A stretch of 64,000 nucleotides of DNA from Bhargavaea cecembensis DSE10 (GCF_000348905.1 NZ_AOFT01000006.1:62001-126000); one strand, 5' to 3'; counted from the stretch's first letter, positions 15,400-23,691 are shown. Notes: a model not told the origin generated them from the sequence alone. Program-made: numbers and translations.

Positions 15400-15661
15400 A
15401 CCCGTGCTCCCGGAAAAACGCCTTCACGTCTTCATCTGCCTTCAACTGATCTTCCCCACTTATCTTTCCATACATAATCCCAAACAGCCCATACTCGATC
15501 ACACCATTCACGGGGTCGTACCAGATCGTCCCCGTAAAACGCCCGGTCGTCTCCTTCACGCGGACGCCCACAAGGCCATTGTTCGTATGGGTCAATTCAT
15601 CGGATACAACCTCACCAATTCCATGGACACTTGACATCAACCTCACGCTCCATTCACTCAC
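15398..15661 (-). CDS. Hypothetical small protein
   Basis: 87 aa from GTG 15661 or 79 aa from ATG 15637 (the latter has GGAG ten bases upstream). No signal peptide or membrane segment. It looks like a small beta-rich cytoplasmic domain: VGVRVKETTGRFTGTIWYDPVNGVIEYGLFGIMYGKI, then an acidic helix. The upstream start overlaps the end of the SLH gene by 8 bases, so the two are co-transcribed. Family not recognised. Confidence 0.6.
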   Translation of the reverse strand: MSEWSVRLMSSVHGIGEVVSDELTHTNNGLVGVRVKETTGRFTGTIWYDPVNGVIEYGLFGIMYGKISGEDQLKADEDVKAFFREHG

Positions 15662-16541
15662 TCACGCCCATCGGGTCTTCCACGAGCACATTTACTTCAA
15701 GGGTGTGTCCGGTGTCGCCAACCGTGCCGGTCACATCATATTCTCCCACGGTCATGGTATCCAGGTCTCTCAAATCCCAGAAGACTGGGGTTTCCGTCAC
15801 AACGCCATTCACCAGCGTGACGTTCAGATGGGTCGGCGGCTCGGGGTGCTCCCCGACGGCGAGAGTGATGATATCGGGGAAGTCGACGCTTTCAATCGCG
15901 TAGTTCACGACGCGCTCGTCATGTGCCCGTACGAGGAAGCTGGCGAACTGTGCCCTGGATACGGATTCCTTCGGCCGGTATGTGTCGACGAGCGTCACGC
16001 GGTTTTCCCAGAGGGTACGAATCGGCTCCTGGAAGTACGGCGCCGCCTGGCCGATGTCGCGGATCGATGCGATGCGGTTCGGGATGTCTTTCAGCCCAAA
16101 CGCGCCGACGAGGACTTTGGCCATCTGTTCACGGGAGATGTGCGGAGTGGGGTTGATATGGTTGTTCGGGTCCCCGTCGAAGATGCCTGCATTTCTCACA
16201 ATCAATGAGTACTTGTACAGCTCGCTGTCCGGGTGGTCCGCCGGTACGTCAGCAAACGGTTGGATGCCGCTGTAGTCATAGGTTTCCAAAGTCTCGCCGG
16301 AGCGGTTCAGTTCCAGTTTGCCGAGTGCCTTGATCGTCTGACCTCGGGTGAGCTTCATGTTCGGCTTGAACGTGCCGTCCGGGTAGCCGGTCATGACGCC
16401 CGCTTCCTGGGCGATGAAGATGTTCGTGCTGTGTTCCGCTTCAGGCGATACGTCCGAGTATCCCTTGGCAGCCGCGGTGCCCGGCACGAGTGCGCCTGCC
16501 GCAAGCACCGCAGCTGCACACCACTTTGCAAATCCTTTCAT
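15654..16541 (-). CDS. S-layer homology (SLH) domain surface protein, paralogue 1
   Basis: A 295 aa exported protein: signal peptide about 1-25 (MKGFAKWCAAAVLAAGALVP, AAA cleavage region), then three SLH domains (YSDVSPEAEHSTNIFIAQEAGVMTGY; FADVPADHPDSELYKYSLIVRNAGI; IRDIGQAAPYFQEPIRTLWENRVT). It ends with a ~55 residue Ig-like domain containing NGVVTETPVFWDL and GEYDVTGTV. SLH domains hold proteins to pyruvylated secondary cell-wall polysaccharide. There is no catalytic domain, so it is probably structural or adhesive. It shares layout and much sequence with the protein at 22066. Confidence 0.9.
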   Translation of the reverse strand: MKGFAKWCAAAVLAAGALVPGTAAAKGYSDVSPEAEHSTNIFIAQEAGVMTGYPDGTFKPNMKLTRGQTIKALGKLELNRSGETLETYDYSGIQPFADVPADHPDSELYKYSLIVRNAGIFDGDPNNHINPTPHISREQMAKVLVGAFGLKDIPNRIASIRDIGQAAPYFQEPIRTLWENRVTLVDTYRPKESVSRAQFASFLVRAHDERVVNYAIESVDFPDIITLAVGEHPEPPTHLNVTLVNGVVTETPVFWDLRDLDTMTVGEYDVTGTVGDTGHTLEVNVLVEDPMGVSE

Positions 16542-16647
16542 GTCAATCGACCCCTTCTTTATAGTTGGTACTTTTTACATACCCTTCGGGAGGGGCGGGG
16601 TAATCACGAATTCAAGCAAATACATGCCGAAAGCCTTCTCTACATAA

Positions 16648-16700
16648 CTTTTACAAAAAGTAAAAGATTATTTGACTAACGATAAAAATCTCCGTACCAT
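16648..16700 (+). promoter_or_regulatory. Promoter and candidate operator of the ureohydrolase cluster
   Basis: TTGACT (16672-16677), 17 bp, TACCAT (16695-16700). Five bases ahead of the -35 is a perfect inverted repeat CTTTTAC-AAAAA-GTAAAAG (16648-16666), a plausible site for the regulator encoded in the same cluster. Confidence 0.55.
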
Positions 16701-16737
16701 TGCACTAACTTCCAATTCTCAGGAAAGGGATGATTTC

Positions 16738-17712
16738 ATGCTATACGGCAATACACCATGTTTTCTCGATGCGAAGAACATCTCCAAGACGAAGGACACC
16801 ACGGATCTCGACGCGGTGGTCTACGGGGTGCCCTGGGAGGGCGCGGTGACGTGGGGGGATTACACGGGCTGCGAGCTGGGGCCGAAGGTGATCCGCCTGG
16901 CGTCGGGGCGCTACAGCGGCTATCTTCCTGAGCTGGACCATATCGATGTGTTCGAGCATATCCGGCTGGGGGATGCCGGCGACATCGATGTCGTGCCGGC
17001 GGATGTGGAGGAGACGATGGAGCGGATTTCCGGATTCACCGCGGACCTCTGGAAAAGCGGCAAGTTCCTGGTCGGGCTCGGCGGCGATCATGGAATCACG
17101 TACCCGATCATCAAGTCGCTCACCGAGACGACGGGCAAGAAGGTCGGCATCATCCACCTCGATGCGCACTACGACAATATGCCGCATTACCAGGGCGACA
17201 AGTACGCCCGCTCCACGCCGTTCGCGCGGCTGTATGAACTCGACGGCGTGCGCAATGAGAGCCTGATCCACACCGGCATCCACGGTCCGAGGAACAAGCC
17301 GGACAGCGGCAAGCTCGCGCGTGATGCGGGGGCGGTCACTTTGACGGTGAACGACATCCGGGGCCGCGACCTGAAGGAACTCGCAGCTGAAATCTACGAG
17401 ATGGCGAGCAAGGACGTCGACTGCGTCTACCTCAGCATCTGCAGCGATGTGCTCGACTTCGCCTTCAACCCGGGAGGCCCGGTCGACGGCAACGGCATCA
17501 CTTCGTACGAACTCGTCACGCTCGTCCACGAGTTCACGAAAAAAGGCATCATCGGCATGGACTTCGTCGAAGTGTACCCGCAGCAAGACGCCAACCAGAA
17601 TTCTGCACACTTCGTCTCCACAGTCGTGCTGTACGCACTCGCAGGCCATGCGCTGCACCAGCAAAGCAAGCAGGCGAGCAGCAGCCAGGAGACCGTCAGC
17701 TCCAGAAGCTAA
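16738..17712 (+). CDS. Ureohydrolase (arginase/agmatinase family) with altered metal-site motif
   Basis: A 324 aa ureohydrolase. The metal motifs are GGDHG (His118), HLDAHYD (Asp142, His144, Asp146) and, where the family has SxDxDxxDP, SICSDVLDF: Cys235 stands in place of the first Asp, which bridges both metals in arginase, while Asp237 is kept. The family hydrolyses guanidino compounds (arginine, agmatine, guanidinobutyrate, formimidoylglutamate, guanidine) to urea or formamide products using Mn or Ni. The substrate cannot be told from sequence. ATG 16738 has AAAGGGA seven bases upstream. A regulator and an Nramp-like transporter follow on the same strand with gaps of 22 and 74 bp, so this is probably one operon for a guanidino compound. 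Confidence 0.85.
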   Translation: MLYGNTPCFLDAKNISKTKDTTDLDAVVYGVPWEGAVTWGDYTGCELGPKVIRLASGRYSGYLPELDHIDVFEHIRLGDAGDIDVVPADVEETMERISGFTADLWKSGKFLVGLGGDHGITYPIIKSLTETTGKKVGIIHLDAHYDNMPHYQGDKYARSTPFARLYELDGVRNESLIHTGIHGPRNKPDSGKLARDAGAVTLTVNDIRGRDLKELAAEIYEMASKDVDCVYLSICSDVLDFAFNPGGPVDGNGITSYELVTLVHEFTKKGIIGMDFVEVYPQQDANQNSAHFVSTVVLYALAGHALHQQSKQASSSQETVSSRS

Positions 17713-17734
17713 ATAAAACAGAACAGGTGAAATC

Positions 17735-18376
17735 ATGACAGCCAATGAACACCAGGACATATTCAAGCGCTACATCCCGATCGCGGACATGATCGCGGCG
17801 ACGTTCGGAAGCCGCTGCGAAGTGGTGATCCATAATCTGCGCGACCTCGAGTCATCCCTCATCTACATCACCGGGAACGTCACGGGCCGGAAAATCGGCG
17901 CGCCGACGACCGAGGTGATCCTGAAGGAACTCGTGAACCAGGAGGACGGCATCAAAGATAGGCTCGGGCAGGTGACCCGGACGGAGGACGGCAAATTCAT
18001 CCGAACGTCCACGTCGTTTATCCGCGACAGCCGGGGGAAGGTCATCGGATTTATGGGCATCAATTTCGACATCTCCGCATTTGCAGAGATGGAGTCCGTC
18101 ATCAGCGAGTTCACCGCCGGGATGAACGATGCGTTTGTCCCTCCAAAGGAGTCCTACGCCCAGTCGGTCGGAGAAGTGTTCGAGAAGCTGATCGATGACG
18201 CCCTGAAAGAGGTCGGCGTCCCGATCGAGAAGATGAAGAAAAGCGACAAGGTGCGGTTCGTTAAAAAGCTCGAGGAAAACGGCGTCTTCCTGATCCAGGG
18301 GGCCGCCGAGCGCATCAGCGCGGTACTCGGCGTCACGAAACAGTCTGTTTATAACTACTTGGATGAAACACGGTGA
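17735..18376 (+). CDS. YheO/DauR-type transcriptional regulator (PAS-like plus HTH)
   Basis: A 213 aa protein with an N-terminal YheO-like PAS domain (about 10-115: CEVVIHNLRDLESSLIYITGN, IGFMGINFDIS) and a C-terminal helix-turn-helix (about 165-210: FLIQGAAERISAVLGVTKQSVYNYLDE). Family member DauR controls D-arginine catabolism genes in Pseudomonas, so a guanidino or amino acid effector is reasonable. It starts at ATG 17735 after AGGTGA. It sits between the ureohydrolase and transporter genes. The nearby palindrome at 16648 is a candidate target. Confidence 0.85.
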   Translation: MTANEHQDIFKRYIPIADMIAATFGSRCEVVIHNLRDLESSLIYITGNVTGRKIGAPTTEVILKELVNQEDGIKDRLGQVTRTEDGKFIRTSTSFIRDSRGKVIGFMGINFDISAFAEMESVISEFTAGMNDAFVPPKESYAQSVGEVFEKLIDDALKEVGVPIEKMKKSDKVRFVKKLEENGVFLIQGAAERISAVLGVTKQSVYNYLDETR

Positions 18377-18450
18377 CAGCCTTCAGGCCGCACCGTCATT
18401 GGCAAACCTGAAAGCGCTTTAGGGGGAATCAACCAAAAGGGGTGGAAAGG

Positions 18451-19701
18451 ATGGAAACAACGGTAAGCAAGTCGGAAGCGCCCAGAAGGGGACTGATGGA
18501 GCGGCTCAAGTCCATCGGTCCGGGCATGGTCATCGTCGCAAGTTTTATCGGACCCGGCACCGTCACGACGGCGACCCGGGCAGGGGCATCGTTCGGATAT
18601 GCCCTTCTCTGGGCGGTCCTGTTCTCGATTCTCGCAACGATCATCCTGCAGGAAATGAGCGCACGGCTCGGCATCATTACACAGAAAGGGCTAGGGGAAG
18701 CCATCGCCGAGCAGTTCTCCAATCCGGTCATCAGATACGCCACGATGACGCTCGTCATCGTCGCCATCACCGTCGGGAGCACTGCCTATATAACGGGGGA
18801 CTTATTAGGAGGCTCTACCGGGCTGTCGATCATCACCGGCCTGCCCCAGAAAGTGATCGGCCCGATTCTCGGGATCATCATCCTGTTCCTGGCACTGAAA
18901 GGCTCCTACAAGATCGTTGAGAAATTCATGATCGGGCTCGTGCTCATCATGGGCGTCACGTTCTTCACGACGATGATCGTCGTCAGGCCCAATATCGGCG
19001 AGGTGTTCCAGGGTGCCTTCCTCCCGTCGATTCCGGTGGGCTCGATCATCACGGTCATCGCCCTGATCGGCACGACGGTCGTACCATATAACCTGTTCCT
19101 GCACGCCGCCACGGTGAATGAGCGGTGGAAAAGCCCGGACGACCTGAAGGACTCGCGCCGCGACAGCATGATCTCGATCCTGATCGGCGGCCTGATCACC
19201 GCGGCCATCCTGATCACCTCCGCGACGGTGATCAAGGGCATGAGCGTCGAAAGCGTCGCTGATCTGTCGCTCCAGCTTGAGCCCGTGCTCGGCAGCTGGT
19301 CATCCGCCTTTATCGGCATCGGATTCTTCGCGGCAGGCCTGTCCTCCGCACTCGCCGGACCGCTCGGCGCCGCCTACACCATCTCCGGCCTTCTCGGCTG
19401 GAAAAACGGCATGAAGGACAAACGCTTCAAAGCCGTCTTTGCCGGCATCACGGTGTTCGGCATCTTCTCGACACTCACCGGCTTTGAAGTCGTCTCGGTC
19501 ATCATCTTCGCCCAGGCGATCAACGGGATCCTGCTGCCGTTCATCGCGTTCCTCCTGCTCGTCATCGTCAACAACAAAAAACGCCTCGGCGGCTACGCCA
19601 ATAACCTCACGCAGAACATCATCGGCGGGGTAGTCGTAATCATCTGTGCGGGGCTTGGGATTTACAGCCTGGTCGATGCGATCGGAGCATTTCTCGGATA
19701 A
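18451..19701 (+). CDS. Nramp-like transporter lacking the metal-binding residues
   Basis: A 416 aa membrane protein clearly of Nramp/MntH fold: GPGMVIVASFIGPGTVTTAT in helix 1, FGYALLW, QEMSARLGI and TTVVPYNLFLHAA in helix 6. Metal-transporting Nramps have DPGN in helix 1 and MPHN in helix 6. Here these read GPGT (34-37) and VPYN (211-214), so the metal ligands Asp, Asn and Met are all replaced. The fold is shared with amino acid and polyamine carriers of the APC superfamily. Together with the ureohydrolase context this suggests an organic, possibly guanidino, substrate rather than Mn or Fe. Start ATG 18451 uses AAGGGGTGG upstream. Confidence 0.85.
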   Translation: METTVSKSEAPRRGLMERLKSIGPGMVIVASFIGPGTVTTATRAGASFGYALLWAVLFSILATIILQEMSARLGIITQKGLGEAIAEQFSNPVIRYATMTLVIVAITVGSTAYITGDLLGGSTGLSIITGLPQKVIGPILGIIILFLALKGSYKIVEKFMIGLVLIMGVTFFTTMIVVRPNIGEVFQGAFLPSIPVGSIITVIALIGTTVVPYNLFLHAATVNERWKSPDDLKDSRRDSMISILIGGLITAAILITSATVIKGMSVESVADLSLQLEPVLGSWSSAFIGIGFFAAGLSSALAGPLGAAYTISGLLGWKNGMKDKRFKAVFAGITVFGIFSTLTGFEVVSVIIFAQAINGILLPFIAFLLLVIVNNKKRLGGYANNLTQNIIGGVVVIICAGLGIYSLVDAIGAFLG

Positions 19702-19713
19702 AAGCATAAAGGA

Positions 19714-19750
19714 AAGCCCGGACGGATTCCCGTCCGGGCTTGATTTGATT
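19714..19750 (+). terminator. Terminator of the ureohydrolase cluster
   Basis: Arms AAGCCCGGACGG (19714-19725) and CCGTCCGGGCTT (19730-19741), then GATTTGATTT. Confidence 0.8.
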
Positions 19751-19751
19751 T

Positions 19752-19850
19752 GGTGGTGATTCAGGCAAGATTGGTAGGAATTCAGTAGAGGGGAGGTGGG
19801 AACTCAGCACCCCCTTGGTAGGGACTCGCACCCCCATAGGTGGGAACTCG
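19752..19850 (+). repeat. Phased repeat array G, 5 units (21, 22, 22, 22 bp)
   Basis: Cores at 19752 (GGTGGTGATTC), 19773 (GGTAGGAATTC), 19795 (GGTGGGAACTC), 19817 (GGTAGGGACTC) and 19839 (GGTGGGAACTC). It fills the gap between the terminator and the convergent EamA gene. The last three units also share a CACCCCC segment between cores. Confidence 0.85.
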
Positions 19851-19857
19851 CGATTCC

Positions 19858-20835
19858 TTATGCCTCCGTTTCCTGCAATCTTCCTCTGAAATCCTCTTTT
19901 GTTTCCCTTTTCTTCTGCTGTAACCGAAGAAACAGATTGTTTAAAAGTAAGGACAGGATAATGAAAACGGTGCCGATATAATCATAAGCCGTGACGCTTA
20001 CACCTTGGACAATTTGAATGACTAGCGTGGTGACGGGCACAAAGTTAAGAAATAACAACCCATTCAGCGGTGTGATGACACTGACGCCATAGTTCCACCC
20101 CACCAGTGCGATCACTCCCGGGAAGATGACCATAAATGCAAGATGCGGGCTTGTAATGGTCAATGTTTCAACGGTTGGAAACGAGACATAGCCTGTGAGC
20201 GTGACACCAATCACGACAACAGCCGCAGTAGCCGTTCCGAGCAAACAGCTTAAAGTTGAATAACGCAATGCAGACCAGCCATCGTTACTGAATCGGGTTC
20301 CGCCCATCGTGTACACAACCCACCCAACAACTGCGATAAAGACCAATAAAGATGGGATGATCGCATTTGAAGCTGAGAAAAAGGCACCGAAATCGCCTTT
20401 TGTTACGACCAACGATGCGCCGACAAACCCAAGAACGACACAAAACATCGTAAATGCATGAGGTCGTTGCCTGATGAACAGCCAAGCAATCACAATAGAA
20501 ATCATCGGCATTAACGATTCCATAATCGAAGCAATCATCGTACCCGGATCACCCAATAAATCCTGACCCCAGAAAATCAGCAAATTATAAACCGCAAAGG
20601 CCATGGTTCCAAAAAACCAGAGGAGCCGACCCTTCCCTTCAAAACGGAAAGCTTCCTGCCCTTCCTTCCAAAACAGCCATACAACTAAAATAATCGTTAC
20701 AAAACCATACCGGAAAAGTGTGAAATAAAATGGGTCGATATGTTGAAATGCATGATTCGCAACCGGAAACATGGCTCCCCAGGAAACTGCGGAAATCAGG
20801 CATAACATAGCGGCCCATACTACGGTGTTCTTCAT
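19858..20835 (-). CDS. EamA/DMT family transporter
   Basis: A 325 aa protein with ten hydrophobic segments in two EamA repeats (about 5-140 and 150-310), typical of drug/metabolite exporters of the DMT superfamily. First-repeat landmark: SWGAMFPVANHAF; second repeat begins around VVGWVVYTMGGTRF. Substrate unknown; RhaT/YdcZ-type and amino acid exporters share this fold. The ATG at 20835 has GGAG ten bases upstream. It is divergent from a LysR gene 134 bp away, which probably regulates it. Confidence 0.85.
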   Translation of the reverse strand: MKNTVVWAAMLCLISAVSWGAMFPVANHAFQHIDPFYFTLFRYGFVTIILVVWLFWKEGQEAFRFEGKGRLLWFFGTMAFAVYNLLIFWGQDLLGDPGTMIASIMESLMPMISIVIAWLFIRQRPHAFTMFCVVLGFVGASLVVTKGDFGAFFSASNAIIPSLLVFIAVVGWVVYTMGGTRFSNDGWSALRYSTLSCLLGTATAAVVVIGVTLTGYVSFPTVETLTITSPHLAFMVIFPGVIALVGWNYGVSVITPLNGLLFLNFVPVTTLVIQIVQGVSVTAYDYIGTVFIILSLLLNNLFLRLQQKKRETKEDFRGRLQETEA

Positions 20836-20969
20836 GATGTTCGGTCTCCTTCAACTAACTGTTAACTCTATTAAATCATAGGTACGATATCTCTTAAAAT
20901 GAACAATAACGATGTCTTCCATCTCGATTAGTGATATCATGAGAAAGAGTATATTGAAGGAATGATCAT

Positions 20970-21866
20970 ATGGAAATTAAAGATTTAGAGATTTTTCAAA
21001 TGGTTGCACAAAAAGGTACAGTCACCGATGCTGCAAAAGAATTAAGTTATGTCCAATCCAATATCACCTCCAGAATTAAAAAACTTGAGACTGAAATGAA
21101 TACCGCTCTTTTTAACCGTCATAGTCGTGGAATGACATTAACGCCCGAAGGAAAAAAACTTCTTGTTTACTGCGAAAAGATTCTTGCGCTGACCAATGAA
21201 ATGAAGAAAGTCGTTCAAAGTAAAACTGAACCGGCAGGCAAACTTGAAATCGGGACGGTCGAAACCGTTATGAAATTGCCGGTGATACTGGCTTCTTATA
21301 ACAAAAAGTATCAAAACGTAGACTTATCACTCTACACGGGTGTGACTCATCAACTGCAAGATGATGTGCTGCACCACCGTTTGGACGGTGCGTTCGTGAC
21401 AGAAATCGATCCCCATCCTGAACTGGTTTCCCATGATGTGTTTCAAGAAGAGCTTGTCCTGATATCAGACAGTGCGAAGACTTCGTTGGATCAACTAAAA
21501 GAAGAACCGATTCTTTGCTTTAGCGAAGGATGCGGCTACCGGGCACGACTGGCAAAGTGGTATCAAGATCAAAACATCACACCGCAAAAATTAATGGAGT
21601 TCGGGACATTGGAAACGATTTTGGGGAGCGTAACGATGGGGCTGGGCATTACATTCGTTCCCAAATCAGCCGTTGCCCATCTGGAAGAAAGAGGAATCAT
21701 CCACTGCCATTACTTGCCTAAAGAATATAGTAAAGTCAATACAGTATTCATCAGACGGAAAGATGCCTATTTAACTTCTACACTCGAAAAGTTCATCGAA
21801 ACATTTGAACGGGTCGAAGGCGTAATGGCCTACCCGCTTGCAAATAAAAAAGTCCTCAGTACTTGA
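20970..21866 (+). CDS. LysR family transcriptional regulator
   Basis: A 298 aa LysR-type regulator: winged HTH at about 1-60 (MEIKDLEIFQMVAQKGTV, then LSYVQSNITSRIKKLE, LFNRHSRGMTLTPEGK) and a substrate-binding-like effector domain from about 90. The Ser-Asn-Ile recognition helix resembles the CzcR/YofA-type subgroup of Bacillus. It starts at ATG 20970 after AAGGAATGATCAT. The divergent EamA gene is the likely target. The shared gap holds two GATATC-centred sites that could be half operators. Confidence 0.88.
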   Translation: MEIKDLEIFQMVAQKGTVTDAAKELSYVQSNITSRIKKLETEMNTALFNRHSRGMTLTPEGKKLLVYCEKILALTNEMKKVVQSKTEPAGKLEIGTVETVMKLPVILASYNKKYQNVDLSLYTGVTHQLQDDVLHHRLDGAFVTEIDPHPELVSHDVFQEELVLISDSAKTSLDQLKEEPILCFSEGCGYRARLAKWYQDQNITPQKLMEFGTLETILGSVTMGLGITFVPKSAVAHLEERGIIHCHYLPKEYSKVNTVFIRRKDAYLTSTLEKFIETFERVEGVMAYPLANKKVLST

Positions 21867-21888
21867 AAAAGGATCTGAGGACTTTTTC
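21847..21888 (+). terminator. Terminator of the LysR gene
   Basis: Arms AAAAAGTCCTCAG (21847-21859) and CTGAGGACTTTTT (21875-21887); the first arm overlaps the end of the coding region. Confidence 0.85.
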
Positions 21889-21917
21889 GGTTATTACTGT
21901 GCGTGCTTTATTGGTGG

Positions 21918-22012
21918 CGTAACGATTCACGTTCTTTTGGTAAGAACTCAGTTGAGGAAGGTAATCACTGACGTTTTCGGGGTAAAGATTCATCAGAGTG
22001 TGGTAATCACTC
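21918..22012 (+). repeat. Phased repeat array H, 5 units at exactly 21 bp
   Basis: Cores at 21918 (CGTAACGATTC), 21939 (GGTAAGAACTC), 21960 (GGTAATCACTG), 21981 (GGTAAAGATTC) and 22002 (GGTAATCACTC). It lies between the terminators of two convergent genes. Confidence 0.85.
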
Positions 22013-22023
22013 ACTGCAATACA

Positions 22024-22060
22024 GATGAAAAAGGAGGAGTGCCCGCAGGCGCTCCTCCTT
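22024..22060 (-). terminator. Terminator of the second SLH gene
   Basis: Minus-strand arms AAGGAGGAGCGCC and GGCACTCCTCCTT (one G-T pair) around a 4-base loop, then TTTCATC. Confidence 0.8.
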
Positions 22061-22065
22061 CGACA

Positions 22066-22968
22066 TTACTCAACCGGTTTATCTTCCAGCCACTCATCCT
22101 CAGCATACACATAGATCGTCGCCACTGCCGTCTCACCCGGGAAATCCTTGAGTGTGCCGGTAATCACATACTCACCCGGTGTAGAGGTATCCAGCTCAGC
22201 CAGATCCCACTCGACAGGCGTATTGAACATGGCGCCATTCTGGAGGAACACATACAGAGAATCCGGCAGCTCCGGCTGTTCGCCCGGCAACAGGTCCGCA
22301 TAATATTCTTCGATATACTCCACCGGGGAGTTGGTCATGACGTCATACGAGCGCACCAAGAATGAAGCAAACTGTCCCCGCGTGGTCGTCGCGAGCGGCC
22401 GGTACTCCGACACAGTTGTCACGCCATAATGGGACAGCACCAGGATGTAGTCTTGGAAATACCAAGCTGCCTTATCAAGATCCATGATTGCAGTATCATC
22501 GAGGTCACCGACTTGCCACAGTCCAAATGCATTCACCAGCACCTTCGCCATCTGCTGGCGGGTTATGGGCTTGTCCGGATTCACATTGCCGTTGGAATCC
22601 CCTTCGAAGATGCCGGCATTGCGGACGATGACCGAGTACTTGAACAGCTCCTTGTCCGGATGCGTCCGCGGGATATCCCGGAACGGGCGCGTCCCATAGT
22701 AAGGATACGACTCCAGCGTCTCGCCGATCAGGCGCAGCTGCAGTTTGCCGAGCGCCTTGATGACATTCGCGCGCTGTAGCGGCTTCGATGACTGGAACGT
22801 GCCGTCCCCGTAGCCGGTCATGAGCCCGAGCTCCTGCGCAGCCAGGATGTTTTCATAGTGCGCATCCTTCTCTGTAACGTCCGAGTACCCCTTCGCGAAC
22901 GCGGCGGACGGCAGGAGCGTCCCAACCGCGATCACCGCTGCCAGCCCCCATTTGATCAATGATTTCAT
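22066..22968 (-). CDS. S-layer homology (SLH) domain surface protein, paralogue 2
   Basis: A 300 aa exported protein: signal peptide (MKSLIKWGLAAVIAVGTLLP, AFA cleavage region), three SLH domains starting YSDVTEKDAHYENILAAQEL, FRDIPRTHPDKELFKYSVIV and IMDLDKAAWYFQDYILVLSH, then a short Ig-like domain (PVEWDLAELDTSTPGEYVITGTL). Start 22968 follows GGGGGAATTCAC and places the signal peptide at the N-terminus; the longer frame upstream is not signal-like. It is paralogous to 15654 but lies alone. The tail is acidic (DEWLEDKPVE). Confidence 0.9.
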   Translation of the reverse strand: MKSLIKWGLAAVIAVGTLLPSAAFAKGYSDVTEKDAHYENILAAQELGLMTGYGDGTFQSSKPLQRANVIKALGKLQLRLIGETLESYPYYGTRPFRDIPRTHPDKELFKYSVIVRNAGIFEGDSNGNVNPDKPITRQQMAKVLVNAFGLWQVGDLDDTAIMDLDKAAWYFQDYILVLSHYGVTTVSEYRPLATTTRGQFASFLVRSYDVMTNSPVEYIEEYYADLLPGEQPELPDSLYVFLQNGAMFNTPVEWDLAELDTSTPGEYVITGTLKDFPGETAVATIYVYAEDEWLEDKPVE

Positions 22969-23159
22969 GTGAATTCCCCCCCAATTCTCTGTGTGTTGAG
23001 ATGAGTATAGTCGGTGTGCGGAGGCCAGTCCATAGCGTTTGATGTCGGAAGAAATATATAGTTTTAGTGGAATAAAAGCGGTATCCGACACGGGTCCGGA
23101 TTCGCCGTTCACACCCTGGGGAATGAAAGAAGAAAAGAGCGATTGAAGGAGTGAGCCGA

Positions 23160-23381
23160 ATGGGCAAGAACATACATGTAATACCGGTTGATGACAGATG
23201 GGGCGTGAAAGCAGAAGGGGAATCGGAGCCGTCTCAAGTGGTGGATACGCAGGAAGAAGCGTTTGAAATCGGACGGGAACTCGCCAAGCAGGAGCGGTCG
23301 GAGCTGCTCATTCACGGGGAAGACGGCCAGATCCGGGAGCGGAATACATACGGGAAGGATCCGTTTCCGCCGAGGGGATAA
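23160..23381 (+). CDS. DUF2188 small protein
   Basis: A 73 aa hydrophilic protein with the DUF2188 pattern: HVIPVDDRWGVKAEG, then EAFEIGRELAKQERSELLIHGEDGQIRERNTYG. DUF2188 proteins are short cytoplasmic proteins of unknown function widespread in bacteria. ATG 23160 has AAGGAG eight bases upstream. It is followed at once by a terminator, so it is a single-gene transcript. Confidence 0.85.
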   Translation: MGKNIHVIPVDDRWGVKAEGESEPSQVVDTQEEAFEIGRELAKQERSELLIHGEDGQIRERNTYGKDPFPPRG

Positions 23382-23392
23382 GAGAAGAAGGG

Positions 23393-23421
23393 AAGGACTG
23401 CCGGCCCGGCAGTCCTTTTCG
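23393..23421 (+). terminator. Terminator of the DUF2188 gene
   Basis: Arms AAGGACTGCCG (23393-23403) and CGGCAGTCCTT (23407-23417), then TTCG. Confidence 0.75.
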
Positions 23422-23440
23422 TATAGACTAAAGCGGTCTT

Positions 23441-23514
23441 GGTAAAAACACGAATGCCAGCAGTAATAACTAGGGAGGGGGAGGTAAAGGTTAAGGCACT
23501 CCAGGTAATCACTC
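23441..23514 (+). repeat. Phased repeat array I, 4 units at exactly 21 bp
   Basis: Cores at 23441 (GGTAAAAACAC), 23462 (AGTAATAACTA), 23483 (GGTAAAGGTTA) and 23504 (GGTAATCACTC). Only the last core is a full match; the phase identifies the others. The rest of the 310 bp gap to 23691 shows nothing else I can name. Confidence 0.65.
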
Positions 23515-23691
23515 ACCAGAATGCTAAATTTCAATTTTGATAAATAGCCTGTTTAGTCCTGCCATGGCTTCTCCGAAATAGCAACCTCGCAAGATTCAAT
23601 TATGAGCCATATAAGGAGTTCAAATTTGAATGATGCCGATTCGTCAACCGACAGTCATCCTGCTATGGTAACTCCAAAAAGGAGTGAGGGC

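Noticed and set aside
16741-17766. A 341-codon minus-strand open frame opposite the ureohydrolase gene
   Set aside because: It mirrors a GC-rich gene with clear catalytic motifs, has no ribosome binding site, and its protein is Asp/Arg/His-rich with no recognisable fold.
18451-19701. Manganese transporter (MntH) annotation
   Set aside because: The fold matches Nramp, but all three side-chain metal ligands (Asp and Asn of DPGN, Met of MPHN) are replaced, so a plain MntH call would mislead.
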